From the NCBI GenBank assembly GCA_016213205.1, contig JACRAZ010000054.1:1-45753 (forward strand): a stretch of 45,753 bases of DNA, given 5' to 3'. The translations under genes were made by a program, and so were the position numbers. The notes under the pieces were generated by a model, which searched no databases, was not told the DNA's origin, and worked only from the letters and a program-made list of their open reading frames with translations. The stretch comes from Burkholderiales bacterium (GTDB taxonomy: Bacteria > Pseudomonadota > Gammaproteobacteria > Burkholderiales > Burkholderiaceae_C). Numbering within the stretch: position 1 is the first letter of the stretch; each line of letters starts with the position of its first letter. Positions 16,509 to 25,107 of the stretch are shown piece after piece.

Positions 16509-19500
16509 TCACCAGCGCCAGGACCAGATCACGTCGACCGCGGTTTCGGCCCCCGATTGCGCACGCACCGTGAGCCGCTGGGCCACGCGGTAGATGAGCT
16601 GCCAGGTGCCGGTGGTGGCGTTGACACTGCGCTCGTAGCCCACGTACCAGCGCCGCGAGAGCTGCTTGCCGAGGCTGACGATGGTCTCTCGTACGTCGCC
16701 CTCGGTCTGGCGCAGCGAGAAGTCGGTCAGACCCAGGGTCTCCACCAGGGTGTCGGTGGGGGCGCGGCCCTCGCTGCCGGCCAGCAGCGCCACCGCGGCG
16801 CGCTGCAGCAGCGCGGTATCGGTGCGGCCCAGGCCGTCGGGGCTGCGGCCCAGCACCAGCCACGAGAGCTTGTCGAATTCGGCCATCTCGGGCTCGCTGA
16901 CCAGGCGGATGCGCGGGCTCTGGGCCCCGCCGACCACGCTGACGCCCACTTTCACGTCCAGGTTCGGCCGGATCGCCAGCACATCCAGGCGCGGGTTGTC
17001 CGGCGTGCCGGTGAAGACCAGCTCGCCGCGTTCGATCTCGAGCTTCTGGCCATAGGCGGCGTAGGTGCCGCCTTCGGTGCGCACGCTGCCGTTCAGCGCG
17101 AGCCGGCCACCCGGGCTGCTGATGCGCAGGCTGCCGCGCAGGCCGGTGTCGATGCCGCGGCCACGCAGCTTGAGCCGATCGCCCAGTTCGATCTGCACGT
17201 CGACCCGGGCATTGCGCAGCGGCGCGGGCAAGGGTGGCGCCGCGGGCTTGGCCCCGGCATCGGACGGCAGGCCGCCGCGGTACACCTGCACGTCGGTGTC
17301 CAGTGCCGGCGCATCGGCGCGGCTGAGGTCGAACAGGCCGTCGTCGACCCGGATCCGACCGTCGAGCTGCAGCTGGCGCGCATCGAGCTTGAGCGCGGCC
17401 TGGCCGCTGGCCACGAGCCGGCGGTCGATGCGGCCCAGCAGCCGGAAATGGTCGGCCGTGAGCTGCAGCTGCGCACTGGGCTGCGCACCCAGCAGCGCAC
17501 CGCCGCTGAGCGTGAGGCGGCCTTCGCCGCCGCGGAACTCGAAGCGCTCGACCTGGGCGCGTTCGCCGGCCAGGGTGATCAGCAGCTCGCCGTCGCTGAC
17601 GCCGATGCCTTGCAGCAGGCTGCGGGCGCCCAGGCCGCTGCCCTGCATGCGGCCACTGAGCTCGGGCGCACTGAAGCGGCCGCCCAGCGTGGCACTGGTG
17701 TTCAGGCGGCCCGAGAGCTGCCAGCCGGGCGGCACCCAGGCCCCCCAGACACCGAGCTTGGCCACGCGGGCCTCCAGCACGCCCTGCAGCGGGGCATCGG
17801 GCGCGGGCCAGCGCCGCTCGGGCGTGGTGCGGACCACCTGGGCACCGGCGATCTCGCCCAGGTGCTGCCCGGCCAGGCCCTGGGCGAACTGCCACAGGCC
17901 GTCGTGCACGCTGAGCGCGAGCCGCAGCTCGCTCAGGCCCAGCGGCTGGCGGTTGCCGAGATCGTCGACGACGGCGAGGTCGCCGCCCAGGCGCTCGAGC
18001 ACCACGTCGGCGTCGAAGCGTTCTCCACTGCGCACCTGGATGCGGCCGCCGATGTTCAGGTCGCCCCGCCAGCCCATGGTGGGCTGCAGGCGGTGGAGCA
18101 GTGCCGCCACATCGATGGTCTCGAGCTCGGCATCGAGCTGCGCACCGGCCGGCGCCGTGCCAGTGGCCCGCCATTGGGCCTGCTGCCAACGCAGCGCGGT
18201 GCCGAGCAGTTGCACCCGGCCCGGCGCCAGCTGCAGCGACACCGGGGCCCAGCGTTCATCGAGCGCCAGCTCGCCCGCCAGCCCGCTGGCCGCCAGCCAG
18301 GCGCGGCTGTCGTCGCGGGCATCACGCGCACCGCCACGCAGGCCCAGCGCGCTGACACGCCAGCGGTGGCCGCCGTCCACGCGCTGCCACTGGCCGCGGC
18401 CGTCGGCCTCGAGGCGGGTGCCGCTGCCGGCGGGGCCGAGCAGGTGCTCGGTCCAGGCCGGCAGGCGCCAGGGGCTGTCGGCCACCAGGTGCAGGCTGTG
18501 GTCGGCCAGGCTGCCTTCGGCGCGGGCTTCCAGCCGGTCCAGCGGCTGGCCGGCCAGCACCAGGCCGCGCAGCGCCAGCGTGCCGGTCATGGGGGTGGCG
18601 CCACCCTCCTGCCGGCGCCACTGGGCTTCCGCCTGGGCCAGTTGCAGCTGCGGGCTGCGCAGGCCGCGCAGCTGCAGCGTGCCGGTGCTCTCCAGCGCGG
18701 GCCAGCGGCCGTCGAGCCGGGCCTGCAGCTGCAGCTGGCCCGCAGCGGGCAGCCAGCCGGCCGTGGCGGGCTGGGCATGGGCCAGCCACTGGAACAGCGG
18801 CCCCAGGGGGGCCAGTGCGGGCGCGTCCAGCTGCAGGCGGGCATCGGACAGCCGCCCGTCGGCGGCCTGGCTGCCGGCCAGCGCGAGCCGGTTGCCGGCG
18901 GCCAGGAGGCCCAGTGACCACCGCAGCGTGGACGCGTCGTTGGCCAGGCTCAACTGGCCGGCCAGCGGCACCCCGGCGAGCTGGCTGTCGACCAGGCTGG
19001 CCCGCAGCGCGCCGGTGGCCGCGCGCCGCCAGCGGGCCCACGGGTCCGCCTGCTGCAGTGCGGCCGGCGGCAGGCCCCGCCACAGGCCCTGGAGCTGCGC
19101 TTCGCCACTGAGGCGGTGCCCGCCGCGTCGCCAGGGCGAGCCGGCGTCGCCGCGCCACCAGGGCAGGGGGTCGAACTGGCTCAGCCGGGCGCTCAGGGCC
19201 AGCCGCCAGCCGTCGGGCTCGCGCTGCGCGTCGCCGCTGGCCAGGGCACTGGCGCGGCCGGCGCTGGCCTGCGCTTCACGCAGCTGCCAGCGCTGCGCAT
19301 TGCCTTCGCCCGACAGGGTGATGCGCACCGGCTCGCCCACGCCGTCCAGCGTCTGGCCGGTCAGGCGGGCCTGCACCGCCACCGACGGCCCGGCGCTGTT
19401 GGGTGCGCCGCCCGGGATCGGCAAGCCCTTGGCCTGCAGCGTGAGGGGCCCGCTCAGGCGCATTGGCGCGGCCCGTGCGTCCAGCCGTGCCGGCTGCACC

Positions 19501-20657
19501 GCATCGAGCTGCAGCGACAGCGCCAGCGTGTCGCGTTCCCACTGGCCGCTGCCGGTGATGGACCCGGCACTGGCCTGCCCGTCGGCCAGCTGGAGCTCGA
19601 AACGCGGCAGCTGCATGCGGTCGAGCCGCCGTGGCTCGGCGGCCAGCTCGAGCATCAGGCGCGCCAGCGGCAGTTGCCCCTGGTCCCAGCGTCCGGGCTG
19701 CTCGTTGTGCAGCGCCACGCTGGCCTGGGCCGGCCGGTCCAGGCCGATGAGCTTGAGCGTGGCGCGGCCGGTGAGGGCGGTGCGTGGCCACCGGGTGGAG
19801 ACGGCGGCCAGGTCGAGCTGGCGCGTCGTGAGGCTCAGGTCCGACAGCGGCCAGGACGCAAACGGCTCGACCCGGGCCTGCGCCTGCAAGGCCGGCGCCG
19901 GCTGGCCCGCCACGCTGTTGCCCTGGGCGGTGGCCTGCAGCACGAAGCCGGCCAGTGGGCCGGAGGCCTCTGCCCGGGCCTGCCAGGGCCGGTGGCCGAT
20001 CGATTGCGCCTGCACCTGGGCCGCGAGCGGCAGGCCGGCCTGCCCGCCGAGCCGGGCGTCGGCCCGCAGGCGGGCCTGTTCCCAGTCGACCGTGAGACCG
20101 TCGATGCGGTGCTGCCAGCCGCCCTCGGCCCCCAGCGCCAGGCGGGTGGCCAGCCGGCGCATCGGCGGCAGGGTGTCGATCTGCAGGGTGTCGATCTGGA
20201 GCGTGTCGATCGTCAGCGTCAGCGGCATGCGCAGCGTGCTCGGGGCCGGCGCACGCGGCGCCGCGGCGGGGGCACTCTGGAAGCCGAGGCTGCGGATCGT
20301 GAGCCGGTCGATGTGCAGCCGCGGCGTGCCGCCCCAATGCCAGCGCAGGCCTTGCAGCACCAGGCCTTGCAGCCGCAGCGTGCCGGCCTGGGCCGGCAGG
20401 GCCCAGTCGAGCCGGTCGATCTCGATGTGGCCGCTGGCCGCGCTGCCGCGCACACCTTGCGCCTGTAGGCCCGGCACCAGGCCCAGCGCCTGCGGCAAGG
20501 TGGCGCTGGCATGCCACAGCGCCCAGATCAGCAGCAGCGGCAGCGCCAGCAGCCCGAGCGGCAGCGCCCAGGCCCACCAGCGCCGCCGCCGGGCGGGTGG
20601 CACGGCGGGGGCCGCAGGGCCGGGCGGCGACAGGGGGGCGGCGGGGTCGTCGCGCAT
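16509..20657 (-). CDS. tamB: Translocation and assembly module inner-membrane component TamB
   Basis: A 1382-residue AsmA-like protein that works with TamA to bridge inner and outer membranes, assist outer-membrane protein assembly and probably move phospholipid. A Pro/Ala-rich cytoplasmic lead and RRRR precede one transmembrane helix (about residues 30-52, ALPLGLLALPLLLIWALW). A very long beta-rich taco-like region follows. The C-terminal DUF490/TamB domain is plain: LDVLAIRPNLDVKVGVSVVG, DKLSWLVLGRSP and VGYERSVNATTGTWQLIYR, ending in an aromatic WSWRW. The ATG at 20657 was chosen because it gives the usual N-in signal anchor; a longer frame upstream would read into tamA. It lies 7 bp after the tamA stop, so the two form an operon. 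Confidence 0.92.
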   Translation of the reverse strand: MRDDPAAPLSPPGPAAPAVPPARRRRWWAWALPLGLLALPLLLIWALWHASATLPQALGLVPGLQAQGVRGSAASGHIEIDRLDWALPAQAGTLRLQGLVLQGLRWHWGGTPRLHIDRLTIRSLGFQSAPAAAPRAPAPSTLRMPLTLTIDTLQIDTLQIDTLPPMRRLATRLALGAEGGWQHRIDGLTVDWEQARLRADARLGGQAGLPLAAQVQAQSIGHRPWQARAEASGPLAGFVLQATAQGNSVAGQPAPALQAQARVEPFASWPLSDLSLTTRQLDLAAVSTRWPRTALTGRATLKLIGLDRPAQASVALHNEQPGRWDQGQLPLARLMLELAAEPRRLDRMQLPRFELQLADGQASAGSITGSGQWERDTLALSLQLDAVQPARLDARAAPMRLSGPLTLQAKGLPIPGGAPNSAGPSVAVQARLTGQTLDGVGEPVRITLSGEGNAQRWQLREAQASAGRASALASGDAQREPDGWRLALSARLSQFDPLPWWRGDAGSPWRRGGHRLSGEAQLQGLWRGLPPAALQQADPWARWRRAATGALRASLVDSQLAGVPLAGQLSLANDASTLRWSLGLLAAGNRLALAGSQAADGRLSDARLQLDAPALAPLGPLFQWLAHAQPATAGWLPAAGQLQLQARLDGRWPALESTGTLQLRGLRSPQLQLAQAEAQWRRQEGGATPMTGTLALRGLVLAGQPLDRLEARAEGSLADHSLHLVADSPWRLPAWTEHLLGPAGSGTRLEADGRGQWQRVDGGHRWRVSALGLRGGARDARDDSRAWLAASGLAGELALDERWAPVSLQLAPGRVQLLGTALRWQQAQWRATGTAPAGAQLDAELETIDVAALLHRLQPTMGWRGDLNIGGRIQVRSGERFDADVVLERLGGDLAVVDDLGNRQPLGLSELRLALSVHDGLWQFAQGLAGQHLGEIAGAQVVRTTPERRWPAPDAPLQGVLEARVAKLGVWGAWVPPGWQLSGRLNTSATLGGRFSAPELSGRMQGSGLGARSLLQGIGVSDGELLITLAGERAQVERFEFRGGEGRLTLSGGALLGAQPSAQLQLTADHFRLLGRIDRRLVASGQAALKLDARQLQLDGRIRVDDGLFDLSRADAPALDTDVQVYRGGLPSDAGAKPAAPPLPAPLRNARVDVQIELGDRLKLRGRGIDTGLRGSLRISSPGGRLALNGSVRTEGGTYAAYGQKLEIERGELVFTGTPDNPRLDVLAIRPNLDVKVGVSVVGGAQSPRIRLVSEPEMAEFDKLSWLVLGRSPDGLGRTDTALLQRAAVALLAGSEGRAPTDTLVETLGLTDFSLRQTEGDVRETIVSLGKQLSRRWYVGYERSVNATTGTWQLIYRVAQRLTVRAQSGAETAVDVIWSWRW

Positions 20658-20664
20658 GCCGGCC

Positions 20665-22572
20665 TCAGAACGCGATGCCCACCGACAGGTGCAGCCGCAT
20701 CCGCCGGGTTTCGTCACCCCAGGCCAGGTCGGCCCGCAGCGGGCCGATCGGGCTGCGCCAGCGCAGGCCCACGCCATAGCCGAGCGCGGCCTTGTAGTCG
20801 GCCCAGCGCTCGGCGGCGCGGCCGGCGTCGACGAACACCGCGCCCCACACCGAGGGCAGGCTGGCCGAGACCGGGCGTGCGAGCTCGAGGCTGCCGGTCA
20901 ACAGCACGTTGCCGCTGACCGTGGTGCCATGGCGCTGGGGCGCCAAGGACCGGTAGGCATAACCGCGCACCGAATCGTCGCCGCCGGCGCGGAAGCCCAG
21001 CGCATCGGGCACCACCACCGCATCACGCTTGATCACCTCGCCCGCTTCGAGCCGCGCATTGCCATACCACTGCGCGCCCAGCGGCCAGTAGCCGGTGATG
21101 CGGCCGTAGGCGCGGCCGAAGGGCCCGTTGTCGCCCGCATTGCTGTGCGCCTGGCCCACGCCCATCTGCAGCGCGAGCGAATAGCCGCGGGTGGGCAGCA
21201 GCACGCTGTCCAGGTCGCGCAGCACCAGGTGCAGGTTGGCGCTGAGCGCGCGCGCGTCGACCACGCCACCGGCCAGCAGGCTCTGGCGCGAGCGCAGCAT
21301 CTCGCCGAAGTACAGGCGCTCGACGCGCGGCGTGTCGGTGGTGCGGCCGACACGCAGGCGCTGCGACAGCACGACATCGGTCTGGCTGCGCAGCCGCTCG
21401 GCCTGCACGCCCAGCAGGTTGCGGGCCGAGTCCTCGCCGGGGTGGCTGTAGAAGTCGCTCGTCAGGTGCTGGGCGTCGCGACCCCACTCGACCTTGTTGT
21501 AGCTGGTCATGGCCCAGCCGAACGGGCGGCGGTGGGTGTGCTCGAGCGAGGCGCGCGGCCCGGTGTTGGCGCTGTAACCCAGGCCGGCGGTGGCCTGCTG
21601 CAGCGGCATCTCGCGCAGGCGCACGGTCACCGCGGCGGCCGCGGCCTGTGCCGGGTCGGGGTCGAAGTTCACCGACACGGCCTCGAACAGGTTGCTCTTC
21701 TGCAGCCTCTCCTGGTAGTCCAGCAGCAGCGATTCGGTCAGCGGCGCACCGGGGCCGAAGCCGGCCAGGCGGCGCACGGTGCGTTCGTCGTGGTGCTGCA
21801 GGCCTTCCACCCGCACGGCGCCGGCCCGGAACAGCGGGCCGCTGTCCAGCGTGACCGCGAGGCGGGCGCTGCGCTGGTCGGCATCGATGTCGGCCTGGCT
21901 GTGTGCCACGGTGGCGGCCATGTGGCCGGCCGCGCGCAGGCGGGTGAGCAGGCGCAGCTTGGTCTCGGCCCACTCGGCATTGCGGAAGGCGGCGCCGGGC
22001 TGCAGCGGGCCGGTGGCCTGGAGCTGGCGTTGCAGCGCCTGCGCGTCGGCGTCGCCGGTGGCCACACGCTCGGCCAGCGGGCCCGTGAGTGCCAGGTCCA
22101 GCGTGGCGATGTGGGTGCGCGCGCCGGGGCGGATGCGCACCGTCACGCGCGTGGGCGGGCCCGGGCTGCGGCTGGCCTGGGCCTCGGCCTCGAAGTAGCC
22201 CTCGGTCTGCAGCAGCTCGCGGGCCTGGGCCGGCGCGGCGGCGATCAGGCGCGCCCATTCGCTGTCGTCCAGCGTCTCGTCGGTGGGCAGCCGCGCAAGC
22301 CGGGCCAGGTCCAGGTGCTGTTCGAGCAGCGCCTTCAGGGGCGCCGGGGCCACGACCTCGAGCACGATGGTCGGCGCTGCGGCCGGCGCCGGCTGTGCCG
22401 CCGATGCCGGGGCCGGGCGCAACGGGGCGCAGCCGCCGAACACCAGCCCGAATGCCAGCGCTGCGAGCACGCTGCGCAACGCGTTGCCCGGCCTGGCCCG
22501 CCTGTCGTTGCACGGCGCGTGCGCCGGGGCGGCAGGTGCGCCCCCATCGGGCGGCCAGGCGGGCGCGCTCAC
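20665..22572 (-). CDS. tamA: Translocation and assembly module outer-membrane component TamA
   Basis: A 635-residue Omp85-family protein. The N-terminal export signal (LRSVLAALAFGLVFGGCAPLRP) ends at a cysteine, but the lipobox is poor (VFGGC). POTRA domains span about residues 65-310. The C-terminal 16-strand barrel (Bac_surface_Ag) runs from about 330 and contains the Omp85 RGY motif (SVRGYAYR); the protein ends in the aromatic GIAF expected of BAM substrates. The GTG at 22572 sits four bases after the upstream vWA stop and begins the frame that contains the signal. tamB follows after 7 bp. The combined cluster vWA-tamA-tamB looks like one transcription unit. Confidence 0.91.
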   Translation of the reverse strand: MSAPAWPPDGGAPAAPAHAPCNDRRARPGNALRSVLAALAFGLVFGGCAPLRPAPASAAQPAPAAAPTIVLEVVAPAPLKALLEQHLDLARLARLPTDETLDDSEWARLIAAAPAQARELLQTEGYFEAEAQASRSPGPPTRVTVRIRPGARTHIATLDLALTGPLAERVATGDADAQALQRQLQATGPLQPGAAFRNAEWAETKLRLLTRLRAAGHMAATVAHSQADIDADQRSARLAVTLDSGPLFRAGAVRVEGLQHHDERTVRRLAGFGPGAPLTESLLLDYQERLQKSNLFEAVSVNFDPDPAQAAAAAVTVRLREMPLQQATAGLGYSANTGPRASLEHTHRRPFGWAMTSYNKVEWGRDAQHLTSDFYSHPGEDSARNLLGVQAERLRSQTDVVLSQRLRVGRTTDTPRVERLYFGEMLRSRQSLLAGGVVDARALSANLHLVLRDLDSVLLPTRGYSLALQMGVGQAHSNAGDNGPFGRAYGRITGYWPLGAQWYGNARLEAGEVIKRDAVVVPDALGFRAGGDDSVRGYAYRSLAPQRHGTTVSGNVLLTGSLELARPVSASLPSVWGAVFVDAGRAAERWADYKAALGYGVGLRWRSPIGPLRADLAWGDETRRMRLHLSVGIAF

Positions 22573-22576
22573 CCGG

Positions 22577-23749
22577 TCACTTGCTCAGCAGGCGCATGGC
22601 CCCTTCGAGCCCGGCCAGCGTGAGCGGGTACATGCGCTGGTTCACCAACTGCTGGATGATCGAGATGCTCTGGCGGTACTGCCAAACGCCCTGCGGTTCG
22701 GGGTTGATCCAGGCGAACTTCGGGAACGCGTTGGTCAGGCGCTGGATCCACTCGGCGCCCGGCTCCTCGTTGTTGTATTCCACGCTGCCACCGGGCTGCA
22801 GGATTTCATACGGGCTCATCGTCGCGTCGCCCACGAAGATGAGTTTGTAGTCCTTGTTGTACTTGCGGATGATGTCCCAGGTGGGCGTCTTCTCGCTGAA
22901 GCGGCGGCGGTTGTTCTTCCACATGAAGTCGTAGACGCAGTTGTGGAAGTAGTAGAACTCGAGGTGCTTGAACTCGCTCTTGGTGGCCGAGAACAGCTCT
23001 TCGACGCGGTGGATGTGCTCGTCCATCGTGCCGCCCACGTCCATCAGCAGCAGCACCTTCACCTTGTTGTGGCGCTCAGGCACGAGCTTGATGTCCAGCA
23101 TGCCCGCATTGGCGGCGGTGCAGTGGATGGTGTCGTCCAGGTCGAGCTCGGTCTCGGCCCCCTCGCGCGCGAAGCGGCGCAGCCGGCGCAGGGCCACCTT
23201 GATGTTGCGGGTGCCCAGCTCCAGCGTGTCGTCGTAGTCCTTGTAGGCGCGCTGGTCCCACACCTTCACCGCGCTCTTGTTGCGGCCCTTGTCCTGGCCG
23301 ATGCGGATGCCCTGCGGGTTCACGCCGTAGGCGCCGAAGGGGCTGGTGCCGCCGGTGCCGACCCACTTGTTGCCGCCTTCGTGGCGCTCTTTCTGTTCCT
23401 CGAAACGCTTCTTCAGCGTTTCCATCAGCTCGTCCCAGCCCATTTTCTCGATCAGGGCCTTCTGCTCGGGGGTGAGCTCGAGTTCCAGGTTCTTGCGCAG
23501 CCAGTCCAGCGGCACTTCCTTGGTGAAGTCGACCAGCATCTCCACGCCCTTGAAGTAGGCGCCGAAGGCCCGGTCGAACTTGTCGAAGTGGGCTTCGTCC
23601 TTGACCAGCGAGGTGCGGGCCAGGTAGTAGAACTCGTCCACCGACGGGCCGATGACCTCGGCGCGGACGGCTTCGAGCAGCGTCAGGTATTCCTTGACGG
23701 AAACCGGCAGCTTGGCCGCGCGCAGCGTGAAGAAGAAGTTGATGAGCAT
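22577..23749 (-). CDS. CoxE-type vWA protein
   Basis: A 390-residue cytoplasmic vWA protein of the CoxE/YeaD-like group that usually acts with a MoxR AAA+ ATPase. It starts MLINFFFTLRAAKLPVSVKEYL, typical of the family. The N-terminal two thirds are helical. The vWA domain begins with VKVLLLMDVGGTMDEH: the MIDAS motif is D237-x-G239-x-T241, not the canonical DxSxS, so metal binding may be altered. A later acidic residue is seen in FVGDATMSP. The ATG at 23749 was chosen over an upstream in-frame start at 23785 because family members begin MLxxFF. The likely MoxR partner is encoded about 4.3 kb away at 28025-28867 on the same strand. tamA starts four bases downstream. Confidence 0.87.
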   Translation of the reverse strand: MLINFFFTLRAAKLPVSVKEYLTLLEAVRAEVIGPSVDEFYYLARTSLVKDEAHFDKFDRAFGAYFKGVEMLVDFTKEVPLDWLRKNLELELTPEQKALIEKMGWDELMETLKKRFEEQKERHEGGNKWVGTGGTSPFGAYGVNPQGIRIGQDKGRNKSAVKVWDQRAYKDYDDTLELGTRNIKVALRRLRRFAREGAETELDLDDTIHCTAANAGMLDIKLVPERHNKVKVLLLMDVGGTMDEHIHRVEELFSATKSEFKHLEFYYFHNCVYDFMWKNNRRRFSEKTPTWDIIRKYNKDYKLIFVGDATMSPYEILQPGGSVEYNNEEPGAEWIQRLTNAFPKFAWINPEPQGVWQYRQSISIIQQLVNQRMYPLTLAGLEGAMRLLSK

Positions 23750-23918
23750 GGTGGTTCCGGTCCGGCCGCCTGGGGTGCGCGCCAATCTGGATGTCGAGCA
23801 TAGCCGCAGCCGGCCCCGGGCGTGCAGACTTCACGCCGCGGCCCTGCACGGCCCGGGCGAACGGGACTTGCGCGGCCGATTGTCTCAAGTTGTGACGGCC
23901 GGCTCCGAAGACCCGACG

Positions 23919-25100
23919 ATGCTGGGAAACGTCGCCCTCGTGATCCTGATGCTGCTGCTGTTGCAGCTGCTGGTGGCGGCTGCCTGGGCGATGGCGGTGC
24001 CGACCTTGCGGCTGTCGCGCCTGGCCTCGCGGCATTGGTCGCTCTCGGCCGTGTGCGGCGCGCGGGCCGCGGCGCTGATGCTCACGCGTGGCAGCGCGCC
24101 GGACTGGCTGGCCGTGAGCGGCGCCAATGCGGTGAGCGTGCTGGCCGTGCTGGCGATGCGGCGCGGCGTGCTGATCTTCCTGCGCAGCCCGGCCTGGGAC
24201 GGTGAGTCGATCCTCGTGGTGGCGTTCGTGCTGCTGGGCAACCTGGCCTGCGAGTGGCTGCCGCCGCCGCATTGCCCATCGGTGCAGGTGATGATCAGCT
24301 GCGCCGCGATGGCCTGGGTGCTGCTGCGCATGTGCATGCAGGCCTACCCCACCTTGCGTTCGGAGTTCGGCGAGCGCACCGCTTTCCTGCTGATCGCGCC
24401 GCAGGTGGCGGCGGTGGCGATGTTCACGCTGCGCGCGCTGGCGGGGCTGGTGCCGGCCTCGGCGGGCCTGCAGCCCCTGCCGGCCGACACACCGCTGAAC
24501 CTGGCCTCGGTGCTGCTGCTGCTGATGCTCACGCTGGTGCAGCACGCCAGCCTGGCCGGCATGGCGCTGCAGCGCCTGGTGCGCAAGCTGCGCCACCTGT
24601 CGCAGCGCGACCCGCTCACCGGCCTGTTCAACCGTGCCGAATGGACCCGCCAGCTCGAGGCGCAGCACCGCTGGCTGGGCCGCTTCGGCGAGCCCTTCGG
24701 CGTGCTGATGATCGACATCGACCACTTCAAGAAGATCAACGACACCCAGGGCCATGCCGCAGGCGATGCCGTGCTGCTGACCACCGCGCAGGTGCTCACC
24801 GCCTCGGCACGCGATGTCGACGTGATCGGCCGCCTGGGCGGCGAGGAGTTCGGCGTGCTGCTGCCGCGGGCCGACCAGATCACCGTGCGGCGCACCGCCG
24901 AGCGCCTGCGCAAGATGCTGGGCGACGCCGAGACGAGCTGGCGCGACCAGCCGATCCGGTTGACGGTGTCGATCGGTGCCGCGCTGTGCAGCGATGCCGA
25001 CGAGTCGCCGGCGCACCTGCTCGAGCGGGCCGACCACGCGCTCTACCAGGCCAAGAACACCGGCCGCAACCGCACCGTGGTGGCGCGGCTGGCGACCTGA
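23919..25100 (+). CDS. Membrane-bound diguanylate cyclase (GGDEF)
   Basis: A 393-residue protein that would make c-di-GMP from GTP. Residues 1-215 hold about six hydrophobic helices (for example VALVILMLLLLQLLVAAAWA and LASVLLLLMLTLVQHASLA) forming an unrecognised membrane sensor. The GGDEF domain starts DPLTGLFNRAEW and has the metal site IDIDHFKKIND, the active-site GGEEF at 307-311 and RDVD five residues before it as an I-site. It should therefore be active and product-inhibited. The ATG at 19 in MLGNVALV was selected because the first membrane helix begins there. It faces the S9 peptidase gene tail to tail with a gap of 7 bp. Confidence 0.9.
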   Translation: MLGNVALVILMLLLLQLLVAAAWAMAVPTLRLSRLASRHWSLSAVCGARAAALMLTRGSAPDWLAVSGANAVSVLAVLAMRRGVLIFLRSPAWDGESILVVAFVLLGNLACEWLPPPHCPSVQVMISCAAMAWVLLRMCMQAYPTLRSEFGERTAFLLIAPQVAAVAMFTLRALAGLVPASAGLQPLPADTPLNLASVLLLLMLTLVQHASLAGMALQRLVRKLRHLSQRDPLTGLFNRAEWTRQLEAQHRWLGRFGEPFGVLMIDIDHFKKINDTQGHAAGDAVLLTTAQVLTASARDVDVIGRLGGEEFGVLLPRADQITVRRTAERLRKMLGDAETSWRDQPIRLTVSIGAALCSDADESPAHLLERADHALYQAKNTGRNRTVVARLAT

Positions 25101-25107
25101 GCCGGCC

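Noticed and set aside
17065..22623. A very long open frame (about 1850 codons) on the plus strand opposite tamB, tamA and the end of the vWA gene
   Set aside because: It is a GC-driven shadow: low-complexity Arg/Ser/Pro/Ala composition, no domains, and it spans three well-supported genes on the other strand.
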